DNA of 64,000 bases, taken from Telluria antibiotica (GTDB lineage Bacteria; Pseudomonadota; Gammaproteobacteria; Burkholderiales; Burkholderiaceae_D). Where the stretch lies: contig NZ_JAAQOM010000006.1 in assembly GCF_011682055.1 (NCBI RefSeq), forward strand, positions 124,001-188,000, read 5' to 3'. Of this stretch, positions 9,845-17,816 are shown in pieces; the first letter of the stretch is position 1; each line of letters starts with the position of its first letter. The notes under the pieces are model-generated. The model saw only the letters and a program-made list of their open reading frames with translations. It was not told the DNA's origin and searched no databases. The position numbers and the translations under genes are program-made.

Positions 9845-10897
9845 TCAGGCCGTCGGCGGCGCCACGGAATCGCGTGCCACCAGAGGGCATTCCATCTTGA
9901 TGTGGGCCTTGGCGGCGTGGTTCGCGCGCACTTGCGCGATGAGGGAATCGGCCGCCCAGCGGCCCATTTCGTAGTTTGGTAACAACACTGTGCTCAGCGG
10001 TGGATGCGTGTAGCGCGCGATGTCCTGGTCGTCATACCCGACGATGGACAGGTCGCGCGGCACCGCGAGCTTGCGCTCGCGCGCAGCGTCCAGTGCGCCG
10101 ATCGCCATCAGGTCGTTGGCGCAGAACAATGCAGTCGGCCGTTGCGGCAAGGCCAGCAGGTCGAGTGCGCGGGCGTAGCCGTCGGCCACCTGCCAGTCGC
10201 CGGCGCGCACGAGGGCGGGGTCGTACGGGATATCGGCCGACGACAGCGCCTGGCGATAGCCCTTCAACCGCTCGGCCGCCGCCTCGATCCACTGCTCGCC
10301 GTTGATGAAGCCGATGCGCCGGTGGCCGGCCTCGATCAGGTGCATCGTCGCGGCATACCCGCCCAGCAGCTCGCCCGGCACGACGGACGAGCGCGTACGT
10401 TCGCGCGCGTGGCAGTTCAGCAGGACGGTCGGCGTGTCGGCCAGCGCCGCCGGCACCGTCACGGCGCGGGTGAAGATCGTCGAATAGATCACGCCCAGCA
10501 ACGCGGGATGGCCCAGCATGCGGGCGAACACGGCCCCTTCCCGCTCCGGGTCGCCCCGCGTGGCGAACACGGCGACGAGGCAGTCGTGCTCCCACGCGGC
10601 TTCCTTCGCGCCGTCGATGGTCTGCATGGCGTGCGGGCTCGTCGTCAGCTCGTCCGTGAGGTACACGATCAGGTTGCGGGCCGTGGTTTCCGCGGCGGCG
10701 TGCGCATGCCGTTCGACCGGATAACCGAGCTCGCGCGCGATGCGCAGCACGGCGTCGCGCGTGACCTTCGACACTTTCGCGCCGCTCATGTGGTTGATGA
10801 CCAGCGACACCGTCGACTGCGAGACGCCCGCCAGCTTGGCGATGTCGGTCATCGTGGGGCGACGGGGACGCGGCGGCCTGGTCATGGGTGATCGCAT
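9845..10897 (-). CDS. LacI-family transcriptional regulator (local to TonB receptor-GH43)
   Basis: A 350-residue repressor. An N-terminal LacI helix-turn-helix (MTDIAKLAGVSQSTVSLVIN) follows a short basic Pro/Arg tail, and a periplasmic-binding-protein-like sensor domain holds the typical ALFCANDLMAIGALDA and LSIVGYDDQDIARY segments. The start is uncertain: TTG at 10903, ATG at 10897, ATG at 10885 and ATG at 10852 are all in frame and none has a good ribosome site. It is upstream of, and reads toward, the TonB receptor-GH43 operon, so it probably controls it in response to a sugar. A sequence shared with the operon leader lies in its own promoter region. Confidence 0.88.
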   Translation of the reverse strand: MRSPMTRPPRPRRPTMTDIAKLAGVSQSTVSLVINHMSGAKVSKVTRDAVLRIARELGYPVERHAHAAAETTARNLIVYLTDELTTSPHAMQTIDGAKEAAWEHDCLVAVFATRGDPEREGAVFARMLGHPALLGVIYSTIFTRAVTVPAALADTPTVLLNCHARERTRSSVVPGELLGGYAATMHLIEAGHRRIGFINGEQWIEAAAERLKGYRQALSSADIPYDPALVRAGDWQVADGYARALDLLALPQRPTALFCANDLMAIGALDAARERKLAVPRDLSIVGYDDQDIARYTHPPLSTVLLPNYEMGRWAADSLIAQVRANHAAKAHIKMECPLVARDSVAPPTA

Positions 10898-10929
10898 TGG
10901 CAAAAGAACATCATTCGCACAACAGTATC

Positions 10930-10941
10930 ACTAATTATTAC
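10930..10941. promoter_or_regulatory. Second copy of the AT-rich operator-like sequence, at the LacI-type gene
   Basis: ACTAATTATTAC; on the minus strand this reads GTAATAATTAGT and shares ten consecutive bases with the site at 9770-9779. It lies 33 nt upstream of the assigned regulator start. Confidence 0.45.
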
Positions 10942-10969
10942 CTGGCGCCAGCGTGCCACGGGCGCCCCG

Positions 10970-11959
10970 TCATCGCGCATGCGAACCATCCCCGCAGCCG
11001 GCGAAATAATCGGAGAATGCGCGCACGAACCGCTCGACGTCGGCGGCGGGAAGCAGGTTGATGCCCGCCGCCGCGCGCCTGCCGCCGCCGCCGGGAAACG
11101 CCTCGCACAACACGTTGGCGGGATGCGTGCCCGGTGCGCCCGAACGCACGCTGACGACGAACGCGCCGTCCGGACACGGCGTGAGCACGGCAAAGGCGCA
11201 TGTAGACTCGGCGGCCGCGACGCGGTTGGCCAGCACGCCGGACACGCGCCGCGCCCAGCAGGCATCGGGCAGCACGTACACGGCGCCGTAATCCCATTCC
11301 CATTGCGGCTGCAGGCCGCTCATGCGCGAGCAATCGTCGCGATACCCCTCGGCCAGCATGCGGTATTCGGCCGACGCGGCGATGAACGCGAACGGATCGG
11401 CGTACGGATGGAGCGCCCGGTACAGGGCTTGCGGCGCGAAGTGAAGGTCGTCGACGCACTCGCCGTACGCGTTGTAATTCAAGACCGTGCCCAGATCCGC
11501 GAGCGCATCGGCCTGCGTAGTGGACAAGCCCATGCCGGCCGCCAGCATGCGTGCCGGACCGGCCAGGTTGTCGCCGAACGCCGCCGCGACGGCCCAGGCC
11601 CGGTAGCGTCCTCCGAGGTGGCGGTCGACGAGGAGGCTCGTGCACACGGCGGGATCGTCGTCCCAGAACAGATGCAGGCACGGATGCGCGAACGCGTGCC
11701 GCGCCGAATGGTGGTCGAACCACGTCACGTGCGCGCCGGCGTCGAGGACGGCGCGCAGGGCCGCCGCATTCGCATCGATGGCGATGTCGAACACCATCAC
11801 CTCCGCGTCCGCCGCCGCATCGACCCGGCGGAGCAGCGCCACGTCGCGCTTGACGCCGGTGACGAGCGTGCTCTCGGCCGGATACGCGAGACGCCACTGG
11901 TGCTGCGCGCAGATGCCGTCGGCGTCGCCATTGAACACGTCGAAGCGTCGGACGTCCAT
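10970..11959 (-). CDS. DHH-family phosphoesterase-like protein
   Basis: This 329-residue protein has the DHH-superfamily layout. An N-terminal motif FNGDADGICA (DxDG) is followed by VMVFDIAID and then WFDHHSARH, the DHH motif; these Asp/His residues bind the two metal ions in this family. The C-terminal DHHA1-like part contains GGGGRRAAAG, where known nucleases have GGGHxxAAG, so Arg replaces the usual substrate-binding His. Relatives degrade short RNA or cyclic dinucleotides or cleave inorganic phosphates. The substitution makes the substrate uncertain. It stands alone, upstream of the LacI-type gene on the same strand. Confidence 0.75.
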   Translation of the reverse strand: MDVRRFDVFNGDADGICAQHQWRLAYPAESTLVTGVKRDVALLRRVDAAADAEVMVFDIAIDANAAALRAVLDAGAHVTWFDHHSARHAFAHPCLHLFWDDDPAVCTSLLVDRHLGGRYRAWAVAAAFGDNLAGPARMLAAGMGLSTTQADALADLGTVLNYNAYGECVDDLHFAPQALYRALHPYADPFAFIAASAEYRMLAEGYRDDCSRMSGLQPQWEWDYGAVYVLPDACWARRVSGVLANRVAAAESTCAFAVLTPCPDGAFVVSVRSGAPGTHPANVLCEAFPGGGGRRAAAGINLLPAADVERFVRAFSDYFAGCGDGSHAR

Positions 11960-12235
11960 GGTCAGCGCAGCCGATGCGCCACGTGGTCGAACGGTCTCTT
12001 TGCCCGATCGACGACGTTGTGGCGTACGAGACTGTGCGCGCGTGGAATGTGCAACATGTATCCCCCGTGAGTGGTCCGAGTTAAGTCATCAAGGTACGGT
12101 TCAGGACATCATATAACGCGATCATGCCGAGAAGCACAACGTTATTCAATCACTTATACTCGTGCGATGCCGACATCAAGGGAGGGCCCGTGGATGCTGA
12201 CACAGCGTGCAATGTCGGTGGGAACAAGGACAAGC

Positions 12236-12550
12236 ATGGATGAGAAACAGCGAAGCGAGCTCGTACAAATGGGATGGGCAATCCACGGCGCCGTCGAAAG
12301 CGCTTACCTGAGCCACCCGGCCACCCGGAATGTCCCCGCTGAATGGAAGGAAAAACAGCGTTTGCTTCTGGCGGATATGGCGATCCATTTGCTGCAGACC
12401 GTACTGAAACCGGGCCCCATCGAGTTGGATCAGCTGAAAAATAACCTCCATTCGATTCTGACCCTGTCGGATCAATTCTTGCCACATGCCGAGTTAAAAG
12501 CGGCGACCCGAAAACTGTACGACGAAAGCCCCGTCGCACCCGTCTCTTGA
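12236..12550 (+). CDS. Hypothetical protein, small and helical
   Basis: A 104-residue soluble protein with no family I recognise and no signal or membrane segment; it looks mostly alpha-helical. I chose the ATG at 12236 because AAGGA lies 5 nt upstream. An in-frame ATG at 12194 also has a good GGAGG 8 nt upstream and would add 14 residues, so the start is open. The leader (11960-12235) holds a TATACT -10-like hexamer at 12155 without a clear -35 and nothing else I recognise. Its stop is 2 nt from the stop of the converging soxR. Confidence 0.65.
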   Translation: MDEKQRSELVQMGWAIHGAVESAYLSHPATRNVPAEWKEKQRLLLADMAIHLLQTVLKPGPIELDQLKNNLHSILTLSDQFLPHAELKAATRKLYDESPVAPVS

Positions 12551-12552
12551 TC

Positions 12553-13005
12553 TCATAACCGTTGCGGTCCGCTCCCGTGCTCCGACAACTGGTCCAGCGG
12601 ATTGCGCAGCTTGCACGCGTCGATCGACAGGCACCCGCAGCCGATACAGTCGTCCAGCTGGTCGCGCAAGCGCGTGAGCTGCGCGATGCGGTCGTCGAGT
12701 TCGGCCCGCCACAACCGCGACAGGCGGCTCCAGTCCGCCTTCGTCGGCGTGCGTTCTTCCGGCAGCGACGCCAGCGCGGCGCTGATCGCGGCGAGCGGGA
12801 TGCCGATGCGCTGCGCCACCTTGATGATGGCCACGCGCCGCAACACGTCGCGTCCATAACGCCGCTGTCCACCCATGCTGCGCACGCTGCGGATCAGGCC
12901 CTTCGACTCGTAGAAATGCAGGGCCGACACGGCCAGGCCGCTGCGCCGCGCCACCTCGCCCACCGTCAATGGCCGCCCGACGTCGGCCGGATCGATCTTT
13001 CCCAC
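12553..13005 (-). CDS. soxR: Redox-sensitive MerR-family activator SoxR
   Basis: A 150-residue MerR-type regulator. An N-terminal winged helix ([20 protein letters not shown]) is followed by a dimerization helix and the [2Fe-2S] cluster motif [12 protein letters not shown], with Cys120, 123, 125 and 131, which match E. coli SoxR Cys119/122/124/130 in spacing. Oxidation of the cluster by redox-cycling compounds switches it to activation. The start is GTG at 13005 with AAGGAG 5 nt upstream. It is divergent from the SnoaL-like gene, with a SoxR box between them. No soxS is visible, as is usual outside enterics, so it probably acts directly on its target. Confidence 0.96.
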   Translation of the reverse strand: MGKIDPADVGRPLTVGEVARRSGLAVSALHFYESKGLIRSVRSMGGQRRYGRDVLRRVAIIKVAQRIGIPLAAISAALASLPEERTPTKADWSRLSRLWRAELDDRIAQLTRLRDQLDDCIGCGCLSIDACKLRNPLDQLSEHGSGPQRL

Positions 13006-13014
13006 ATTATCTCC

Positions 13015-13045
13015 TTGACCTCAAGTTAACTCGAGGTTTTACACT
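13015..13045 (+). promoter_or_regulatory. SoxR-controlled promoter with SoxR box
   Basis: CCTCAAGTTAACTCGAGG (13019-13036) differs at one position from the classical SoxR operator palindrome. It overlaps a -35 TTGACC (13015-13020) and precedes TACACT (13040-13045), giving a 19-bp spacer, the overlong spacing typical of MerR-family activated promoters. It drives the SnoaL-like gene and probably also affects soxR. Confidence 0.85.
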
Positions 13046-13080
13046 GCTTTCCATCGCTACGCAACTACGAGGAGAACCGC

Positions 13081-13533
13081 ATGAACGAAGCCATGACGAC
13101 CGTCGACATGAACAAGGCCCTGGTCCGCGCGCTGTACGAGGACTGCATCAACGGGCGCGACCTGGACCGGCTGGATACGCTGGTCGGCGCCGATTTCGTC
13201 GGGGCCCGCGGCGAACGGGGCCCGCGCGAATTCCGCGCGACGATCGAAGCCGTGCTGACCGGGTTTCCCGGCGTGCGCTTCGAGGTGCACGACCTGTTCG
13301 GGGAGGCCGACAAGGTTGCCGCACGGTGGACGTTCCGCGCCGTGCACGGCGGCCGCTTCGCCGGCCTGCCGCCGAGCCGGGCGGAGGTCACGCAGGAAGG
13401 CAACGTGATCTACCAGCTGCGTGACGGCCGGATCGTCCGCGCCTGGCTGCAGGCGGACCGCCTTGGCGTGCTGCAGCAGATCGGCGTCGTGCCGCAGACG
13501 TTTGCCCAGCCGGGCGAGCCGCGCCCGATCTGA
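13081..13533 (+). CDS. SnoaL-like polyketide cyclase-family / ester cyclase protein
   Basis: A 150-residue cytoplasmic protein with the NTF2-like fold pattern: an N-terminal helix (ALVRALYEDCINGRDLDRLD) and then strands with FEVHDLFGEADKVAARWTFR and GNVIYQLRDGRIVRAW, as in SnoaL-like ester cyclases. The substrate is unknown. The start ATG has GGAG 6 nt upstream. It is the only gene after the SoxR box, so it is the probable SoxR target and may handle a redox-active or electrophilic compound; that link is inference. It ends 3 nt from the converging ATPase gene. Confidence 0.82.
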   Translation: MNEAMTTVDMNKALVRALYEDCINGRDLDRLDTLVGADFVGARGERGPREFRATIEAVLTGFPGVRFEVHDLFGEADKVAARWTFRAVHGGRFAGLPPSRAEVTQEGNVIYQLRDGRIVRAWLQADRLGVLQQIGVVPQTFAQPGEPRPI

Positions 13534-13536
13534 CGG

Positions 13537-14655
13537 TCAGGACCCGGTGGTGGCGAGCTCGCGCAGCATGGGCAGCGCAGCGCCCTGCCCGTCGAACAGC
13601 CACGCGCGGGCCGGGTCGAAGCGCAGGTGGACGGGCGACCCCGGCGCCGGCAGCGGGACGTCCGGCGGACATTTCGCGGCCACCATGCCTTCGACGCCGT
13701 CGACCTGGACGTACGCCAGCGTGACGTCGCCCAGGTATTCGGCCAGCGCGAGGCGGCCCGGAATGCCCGCACCGCCGGAGGTGTCCAGCCGCAGGTGTTC
13801 GGGCCGCACACCGAGCGTGAGCGCCGCACCAGGTTGGACCTCGCTTGCGTCGGCCGCCACCTGAGCAACTCCGCCTCCCGGCACGCGCACGGTCGCAAGG
13901 CCGCCGGCCTGCCCAGCCAAGGTCGCTGGAAACGCATTCATGCGCGGCGAGCCGAGAAAGCCTGCCACGAACAGGTTCGCGGGCCGCTCGTACAATTCCA
14001 CCGGCGTGCCCGCCTGCTCGATGCGGCCGCCGTTGAACACGACGATCTTCTGGCCCAGTGTCATCGCCTCAACCTGGTCGTGCGTCACGTAGATCATCGT
14101 CGCGCCCAGTTCCTTGTGCAGGCGCGCGAGCTCCACGCGCGTCTGCGCGCGCAGCGCCGCGTCCAGATTCGACAGCGGTTCGTCGAACAGGAACACTTCC
14201 GGCTTGCGCACGATGGCGCGGCCGATCGCGACGCGCTGCCGCTGCCCGCCGGACAGGGCCTTCGGCTTGCGGTCCAGCAGGTGCGCGATCTGCAGGATCT
14301 CCGCCGCATGCCGCACGCGCTCCTGGATCTCCGGCTTCGGCACATTCGCCAGCTTCAACGCGAATGCCATGTTCTCCGCGACGGTCATATGGGGGTACAG
14401 CGCGTAGCTCTGGAACACCATCGCGATGCCGCGCCGCGCCGGCTCGATCGTGTTGCTGACGACGCCGCCCAGCTCCAGCGTGCCGCCCGTGATGTCTTCC
14501 AGGCCCGCGACCATGCGCAGCAAGGTCGACTTGCCGCAGCCGGACGGCCCCACGAAGACGACGAACTGGCCGTCGTCGATGTCGAGGTCGACGCCCTTGA
14601 TGACGGGGTTGTCGCCGTAGCTCTTGCGGATGCCGCGCAGCCTCACCGATGCCAT
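13537..14655 (-). CDS. ugpC: Sugar ABC transporter ATP-binding protein (UgpC/MalK type)
   Basis: A 372-residue ATPase with Walker [10 protein letters not shown] (36-44), signature LSGGQRQR, Walker B VFLFDEP and switch THDQVEAMT. The C-terminal OB/TOBE-type regulatory domain contains [11 protein letters not shown]. It powers the importer formed by the three genes upstream (binding protein and two permeases) and is the last gene of the operon that begins with GH43 and GH2. A UgpC-type ATPase may be shared by several sugar importers. Its ribosome site is weak. Confidence 0.93.
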   Translation of the reverse strand: MASVRLRGIRKSYGDNPVIKGVDLDIDDGQFVVFVGPSGCGKSTLLRMVAGLEDITGGTLELGGVVSNTIEPARRGIAMVFQSYALYPHMTVAENMAFALKLANVPKPEIQERVRHAAEILQIAHLLDRKPKALSGGQRQRVAIGRAIVRKPEVFLFDEPLSNLDAALRAQTRVELARLHKELGATMIYVTHDQVEAMTLGQKIVVFNGGRIEQAGTPVELYERPANLFVAGFLGSPRMNAFPATLAGQAGGLATVRVPGGGVAQVAADASEVQPGAALTLGVRPEHLRLDTSGGAGIPGRLALAEYLGDVTLAYVQVDGVEGMVAAKCPPDVPLPAPGSPVHLRFDPARAWLFDGQGAALPMLRELATTGS

Positions 14656-14671
14656 ATGATCACCCTGCTCC

Positions 14672-15499
14672 TTATCCTTTCAAGCCGCTCGCCGCGAGGA
14701 AGCCCTGCGTCACGCGGCGCTGGAACAGCACGTACGCGAGCGCCACGGGCAACGCGCCCAGCAGCGCGGCTGCCATCAGCTGGGCATAGCGCACGCCGAA
14801 CGCGTCGTACGTCTGCGTGAGGCCCAGCGGTATCGTCATCATATCGTTGGACGTGACGATGATGAAGGGCCACAGGAAGTTGTTCCACGCGGCGATGAAC
14901 GTGACGATCGCCATCGCCCAGACGATGTTGCCCGAAATCGGGAGGTAGACGCTCCACAGCACCCGCAGCGGCCCGGCGCCGTCCATCACGGCGGCCTCGC
15001 GGAAATCGGCGGGGATCGCGTCGAAGAACTGCCTGAACACATAGATCACGACCGGCGCCACGACCTGCGGCAGCACGATGCCGGCGTACGAATTGATGAG
15101 ACCCAGCTGGTGCATCGTGCGGAACAGCGGCACGAGCAGCGCCTCGAACGGCAGCAGGAAGCCCAGCATCGCGATGCCGAACACGATGCCGCGGCCCTTG
15201 AAGCGCAGCTGCGAGAAGGAGTACGCGGCCATCAGGCTGATCGCCATCGTCACGACGGTCACCAGCAGCGCGACGGCGAAACTGTTCAGCAGCCAGCGCA
15301 CGACGTTGCCCGCGCCGAGCGTCTTGCGGTAAGCGTCCAGGGTCCACGTCTGCGGCAGCCAGTGGAAGCGTGTGGCCACCGTCTCCAGTTCCGGGCGCAG
15401 CGACGTGGACAGCGCCCACAGCAGCGGAAACGCCCACAGCGCCGCGAGCACGACGGCGCACAGCGCGCCCGCGACGGTCCAGAACGGCGTCCGCTTCAT
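14672..15499 (-). CDS. Carbohydrate ABC transporter permease (MalG type)
   Basis: A 275-residue inner-membrane protein with six predicted membrane segments and the EAA-loop [21 protein letters not shown] that docks on the ATPase. The ATG at 15499 overlaps the preceding permease stop (ATGA), which fixes the start and shows translational coupling. It belongs to the importer with the neighbouring permease, binding protein and UgpC-like ATPase. Confidence 0.92.
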   Translation of the reverse strand: MKRTPFWTVAGALCAVVLAALWAFPLLWALSTSLRPELETVATRFHWLPQTWTLDAYRKTLGAGNVVRWLLNSFAVALLVTVVTMAISLMAAYSFSQLRFKGRGIVFGIAMLGFLLPFEALLVPLFRTMHQLGLINSYAGIVLPQVVAPVVIYVFRQFFDAIPADFREAAVMDGAGPLRVLWSVYLPISGNIVWAMAIVTFIAAWNNFLWPFIIVTSNDMMTIPLGLTQTYDAFGVRYAQLMAAALLGALPVALAYVLFQRRVTQGFLAASGLKG

Positions 15500-16401
15500 G
15501 CGTCTCTCCGCGCGAGACACTTGACGATCCAGGCTTGCACCAGCGACAGCAGGACGACGATCGCGACGAACGCCATCGCGATCGCTGCCGCATATCCGGC
15601 GTCGCTCTGCGTGAACGCGGTCTCGTACATATAGTGCAGCGCGACGCGCGTCGTGTTGAACGGGCCGCCGCTCGTCAGGATGTAGGTCTGGCCGAACACC
15701 TTCAGCGACGCGATCAGCTGCAGGATCACGGCGGTGGATACGACGGGGCGCAGCGCCGGCCACGTGATCGTGCGGAACAGCGTGAAGCCCCGCGCGCCAT
15801 CCAGTGCCGCCGCCTCGTACAACTCGGCCGGGATGTTGCGCAGGCCGGCGAGGAACAGCAGCACGTTGAAGCCGACCGTCCACCAGATGGTGCCGATGGC
15901 GACGGCCGGCAGCGCCCAGTGCGGGTCGGCGAGCCACGCGCGCTCGCCGCCGAGGACGTGGTTGACGACGCCGGACGACGGCTGCAGCATCCAGTCGGCG
16001 ATGAGGGTCATCACGGAGATCGGCAGCACGAACGGCAGGAAGAACGCGCCCTGCAGCCAGCCCTGTACACGCGCAAAGCGGTCGACGAGAAGCGCCATCA
16101 ACAGGCCGAGGGCGCACAGTGGAATCACGGTCAGCAGCGCGAAATAGAACGTGTTGCCGACGGAATCCCAGAACGACGGGTCATTGAGCAGGGTGTGATA
16201 GTTGTCCAGGCCGACGAAGGCATTCGTGCGCGTCAGGCTGCTTTCCGTGAGGCTGAGCCAGAGCGTCTCCAGCGCCGGCACGAAGAAGAACAGGCCGAAC
16301 GCGGCGAGGAATGGCGCCAGCAGCAGCCAGGCGGGCAAGGTGTCGCGCCGTGCCGTCGTGGGGCCGGTGTGCGGGGCGAGCGTCGTGTCGTCGCGGCGCA
16401 T
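15496..16401 (-). CDS. Sugar ABC transporter permease (MalF type)
   Basis: A 301-residue permease. A short hydrophilic N-terminus is followed by six membrane segments starting with LPAWLLLAPFLAAFGLFFF, and the EAA-loop reads YEAAALDGARGFTLFRTITWP. It starts 7 nt after the binding-protein stop and overlaps the next permease by 4 nt. The substrate follows from context: the oligosaccharide released by the GH43/GH2 pair in the same operon. Confidence 0.92.
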   Translation of the reverse strand: MRRDDTTLAPHTGPTTARRDTLPAWLLLAPFLAAFGLFFFVPALETLWLSLTESSLTRTNAFVGLDNYHTLLNDPSFWDSVGNTFYFALLTVIPLCALGLLMALLVDRFARVQGWLQGAFFLPFVLPISVMTLIADWMLQPSSGVVNHVLGGERAWLADPHWALPAVAIGTIWWTVGFNVLLFLAGLRNIPAELYEAAALDGARGFTLFRTITWPALRPVVSTAVILQLIASLKVFGQTYILTSGGPFNTTRVALHYMYETAFTQSDAGYAAAIAMAFVAIVVLLSLVQAWIVKCLARRDA

Positions 16402-16408
16402 GCGGACC

Positions 16409-17716
16409 TCAATAACGGGGCGGACGCTTGCGCACGAGGCGTGCCGCTTCCGTCTCGAACCGGTGCACGGCCTGCGCGGGTGTCATGTAGCCGTACAGCG
16501 CAGCCGGCAGGAATTTCGATGCGATGGCTTCCAGCGGCCCCGCGGCCCCCATGTACCAGCCGTCCGGGTCGTATACGGCGTCGTTCGCGGCCTGCGCGTA
16601 CAGCGCGTTCGGCATCAGGCTCTTCGCGGCGGCCGATTCCGCGACGGGCGCGTACGCGGGGATGTGGCCACCCTGCGCCCATCCCAGCGAGTGCTGGCTG
16701 ACGTAGGCGACGAAGCGCAGGATGGCCTGCACTTTCGCCGGCGTGGGTTCGTGGCCGGGGTTCGCCGGCAGCGCGAACGCGTGCGAATCGGCCCACGTGG
16801 AGGCGTTCGCATACATTTTCGGCAGTGGCACGATGCCGTACTCGAAGCCCAGCGTGCCTGCCTTGGTCGCCCGCACCAGTTCCGGCACTTCCCATACGCC
16901 GTTCAGCATGAATGCGGCATTGCCGCCCATGAACTGGCTCGTCGACGCGGGGTAGTCGAGGCCCGCCTGCGCATAGCCGCGCGTGAACCAGTCGCTGATT
17001 TGCGCCAGGGTCGCCGCCCCCGCCGGGCCGTACGTGAAGCGGCCGTTCGCGATGATGGTCACGTTCTGCTGCGCGAGCATGGACAGCCACAGGCGCCAGA
17101 TGGCGTACGAACTCTGGCTGCTTTCCATCGTCAGACCGCGCCGTCCCGTGCGCTCCGTGGCGGCGCGGAACGCGGCCGTCAGTGCGGCGACGCCATCGAT
17201 CGGCCTCAGGTTGCCCGCGGCGTCCAGCAGGCCGGCCTGGCCGGCGAGCGTCGTGTTGTAATACAGGACGAGCGGGTGCACGTCGAGCGGCACGGCGTAC
17301 GTGCGGCCCTCGTACTGCGACTTGGCCCACTGGCGCGGCAGGTAGTCCTGGCCGCGCAGGCCAACGGACGCCAGCTCGGCCGGGGAAATGGGCCGCAGCA
17401 CGCCGCCGCCCGCGAGATTGACGATGCGCGACAGGTGGATCGTCGCCACGTCCGGCCCGGCGCCCACGACGGACGCGGTGATCAGTTTCGTATAAAAGGG
17501 TTCGCCCCATCGCAGGGTCGTGCTGACCACGCGCACGTCGCGCTGGCTGGCGTTGAAGTCGTCGACCAGCGCCCGCATGCGCGCGCCGTCGCCGCCCGAG
17601 AGCAGCGTCCACATCCTGACTTCGACCTGCGCCCGCGCGGGGGCGCTACCGCCCGCCAGCACGAGGAACAGGGTCGCAAGCAGCGCGGCGGCGCGCGGGA
17701 ATCCGCGTCGCGCCAC
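16409..17716 (-). CDS. Extracellular sugar-binding protein of the ABC importer
   Basis: A 435-residue periplasmic binding protein of the family-1 type. The signal peptide ends near ARA before QVEVRMWTLL. The mature part has the typical opening hydrophobic strand, GPDVATIHLSR, and GNAAFMLNGVWEVPEL of the sugar-binding cleft. It starts at GTG (17716) with GGAG 5 nt upstream. It delivers sugar to the two downstream permeases. A REP-like repeat lies between it and the preceding GH2 gene and may set different transcript levels for enzyme and transporter. Confidence 0.92.
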   Translation of the reverse strand: MARRGFPRAAALLATLFLVLAGGSAPARAQVEVRMWTLLSGGDGARMRALVDDFNASQRDVRVVSTTLRWGEPFYTKLITASVVGAGPDVATIHLSRIVNLAGGGVLRPISPAELASVGLRGQDYLPRQWAKSQYEGRTYAVPLDVHPLVLYYNTTLAGQAGLLDAAGNLRPIDGVAALTAAFRAATERTGRRGLTMESSQSSYAIWRLWLSMLAQQNVTIIANGRFTYGPAGAATLAQISDWFTRGYAQAGLDYPASTSQFMGGNAAFMLNGVWEVPELVRATKAGTLGFEYGIVPLPKMYANASTWADSHAFALPANPGHEPTPAKVQAILRFVAYVSQHSLGWAQGGHIPAYAPVAESAAAKSLMPNALYAQAANDAVYDPDGWYMGAAGPLEAIASKFLPAALYGYMTPAQAVHRFETEAARLVRKRPPRY

Positions 17717-17770
17717 GTCGTCTCCTTGTTAGTGCCTGCCTACCAAACGCACGCGCCGCGGTGATGCACG

Positions 17771-17794
17771 GTGGGCACGGGGTGCCCACCCTAC
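17771..17794 (+). repeat. REP-like 24-bp hairpin repeat, copy 4
   Basis: Identical to copy 1. It lies between the GH2 stop and the binding-protein start inside a minus-strand operon, a place where REP elements in other bacteria protect upstream mRNA or cause partial termination. Confidence 0.8.
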
Positions 17795-17816
17795 GGTCTG
17801 CGCCGGGCGGCGATGG

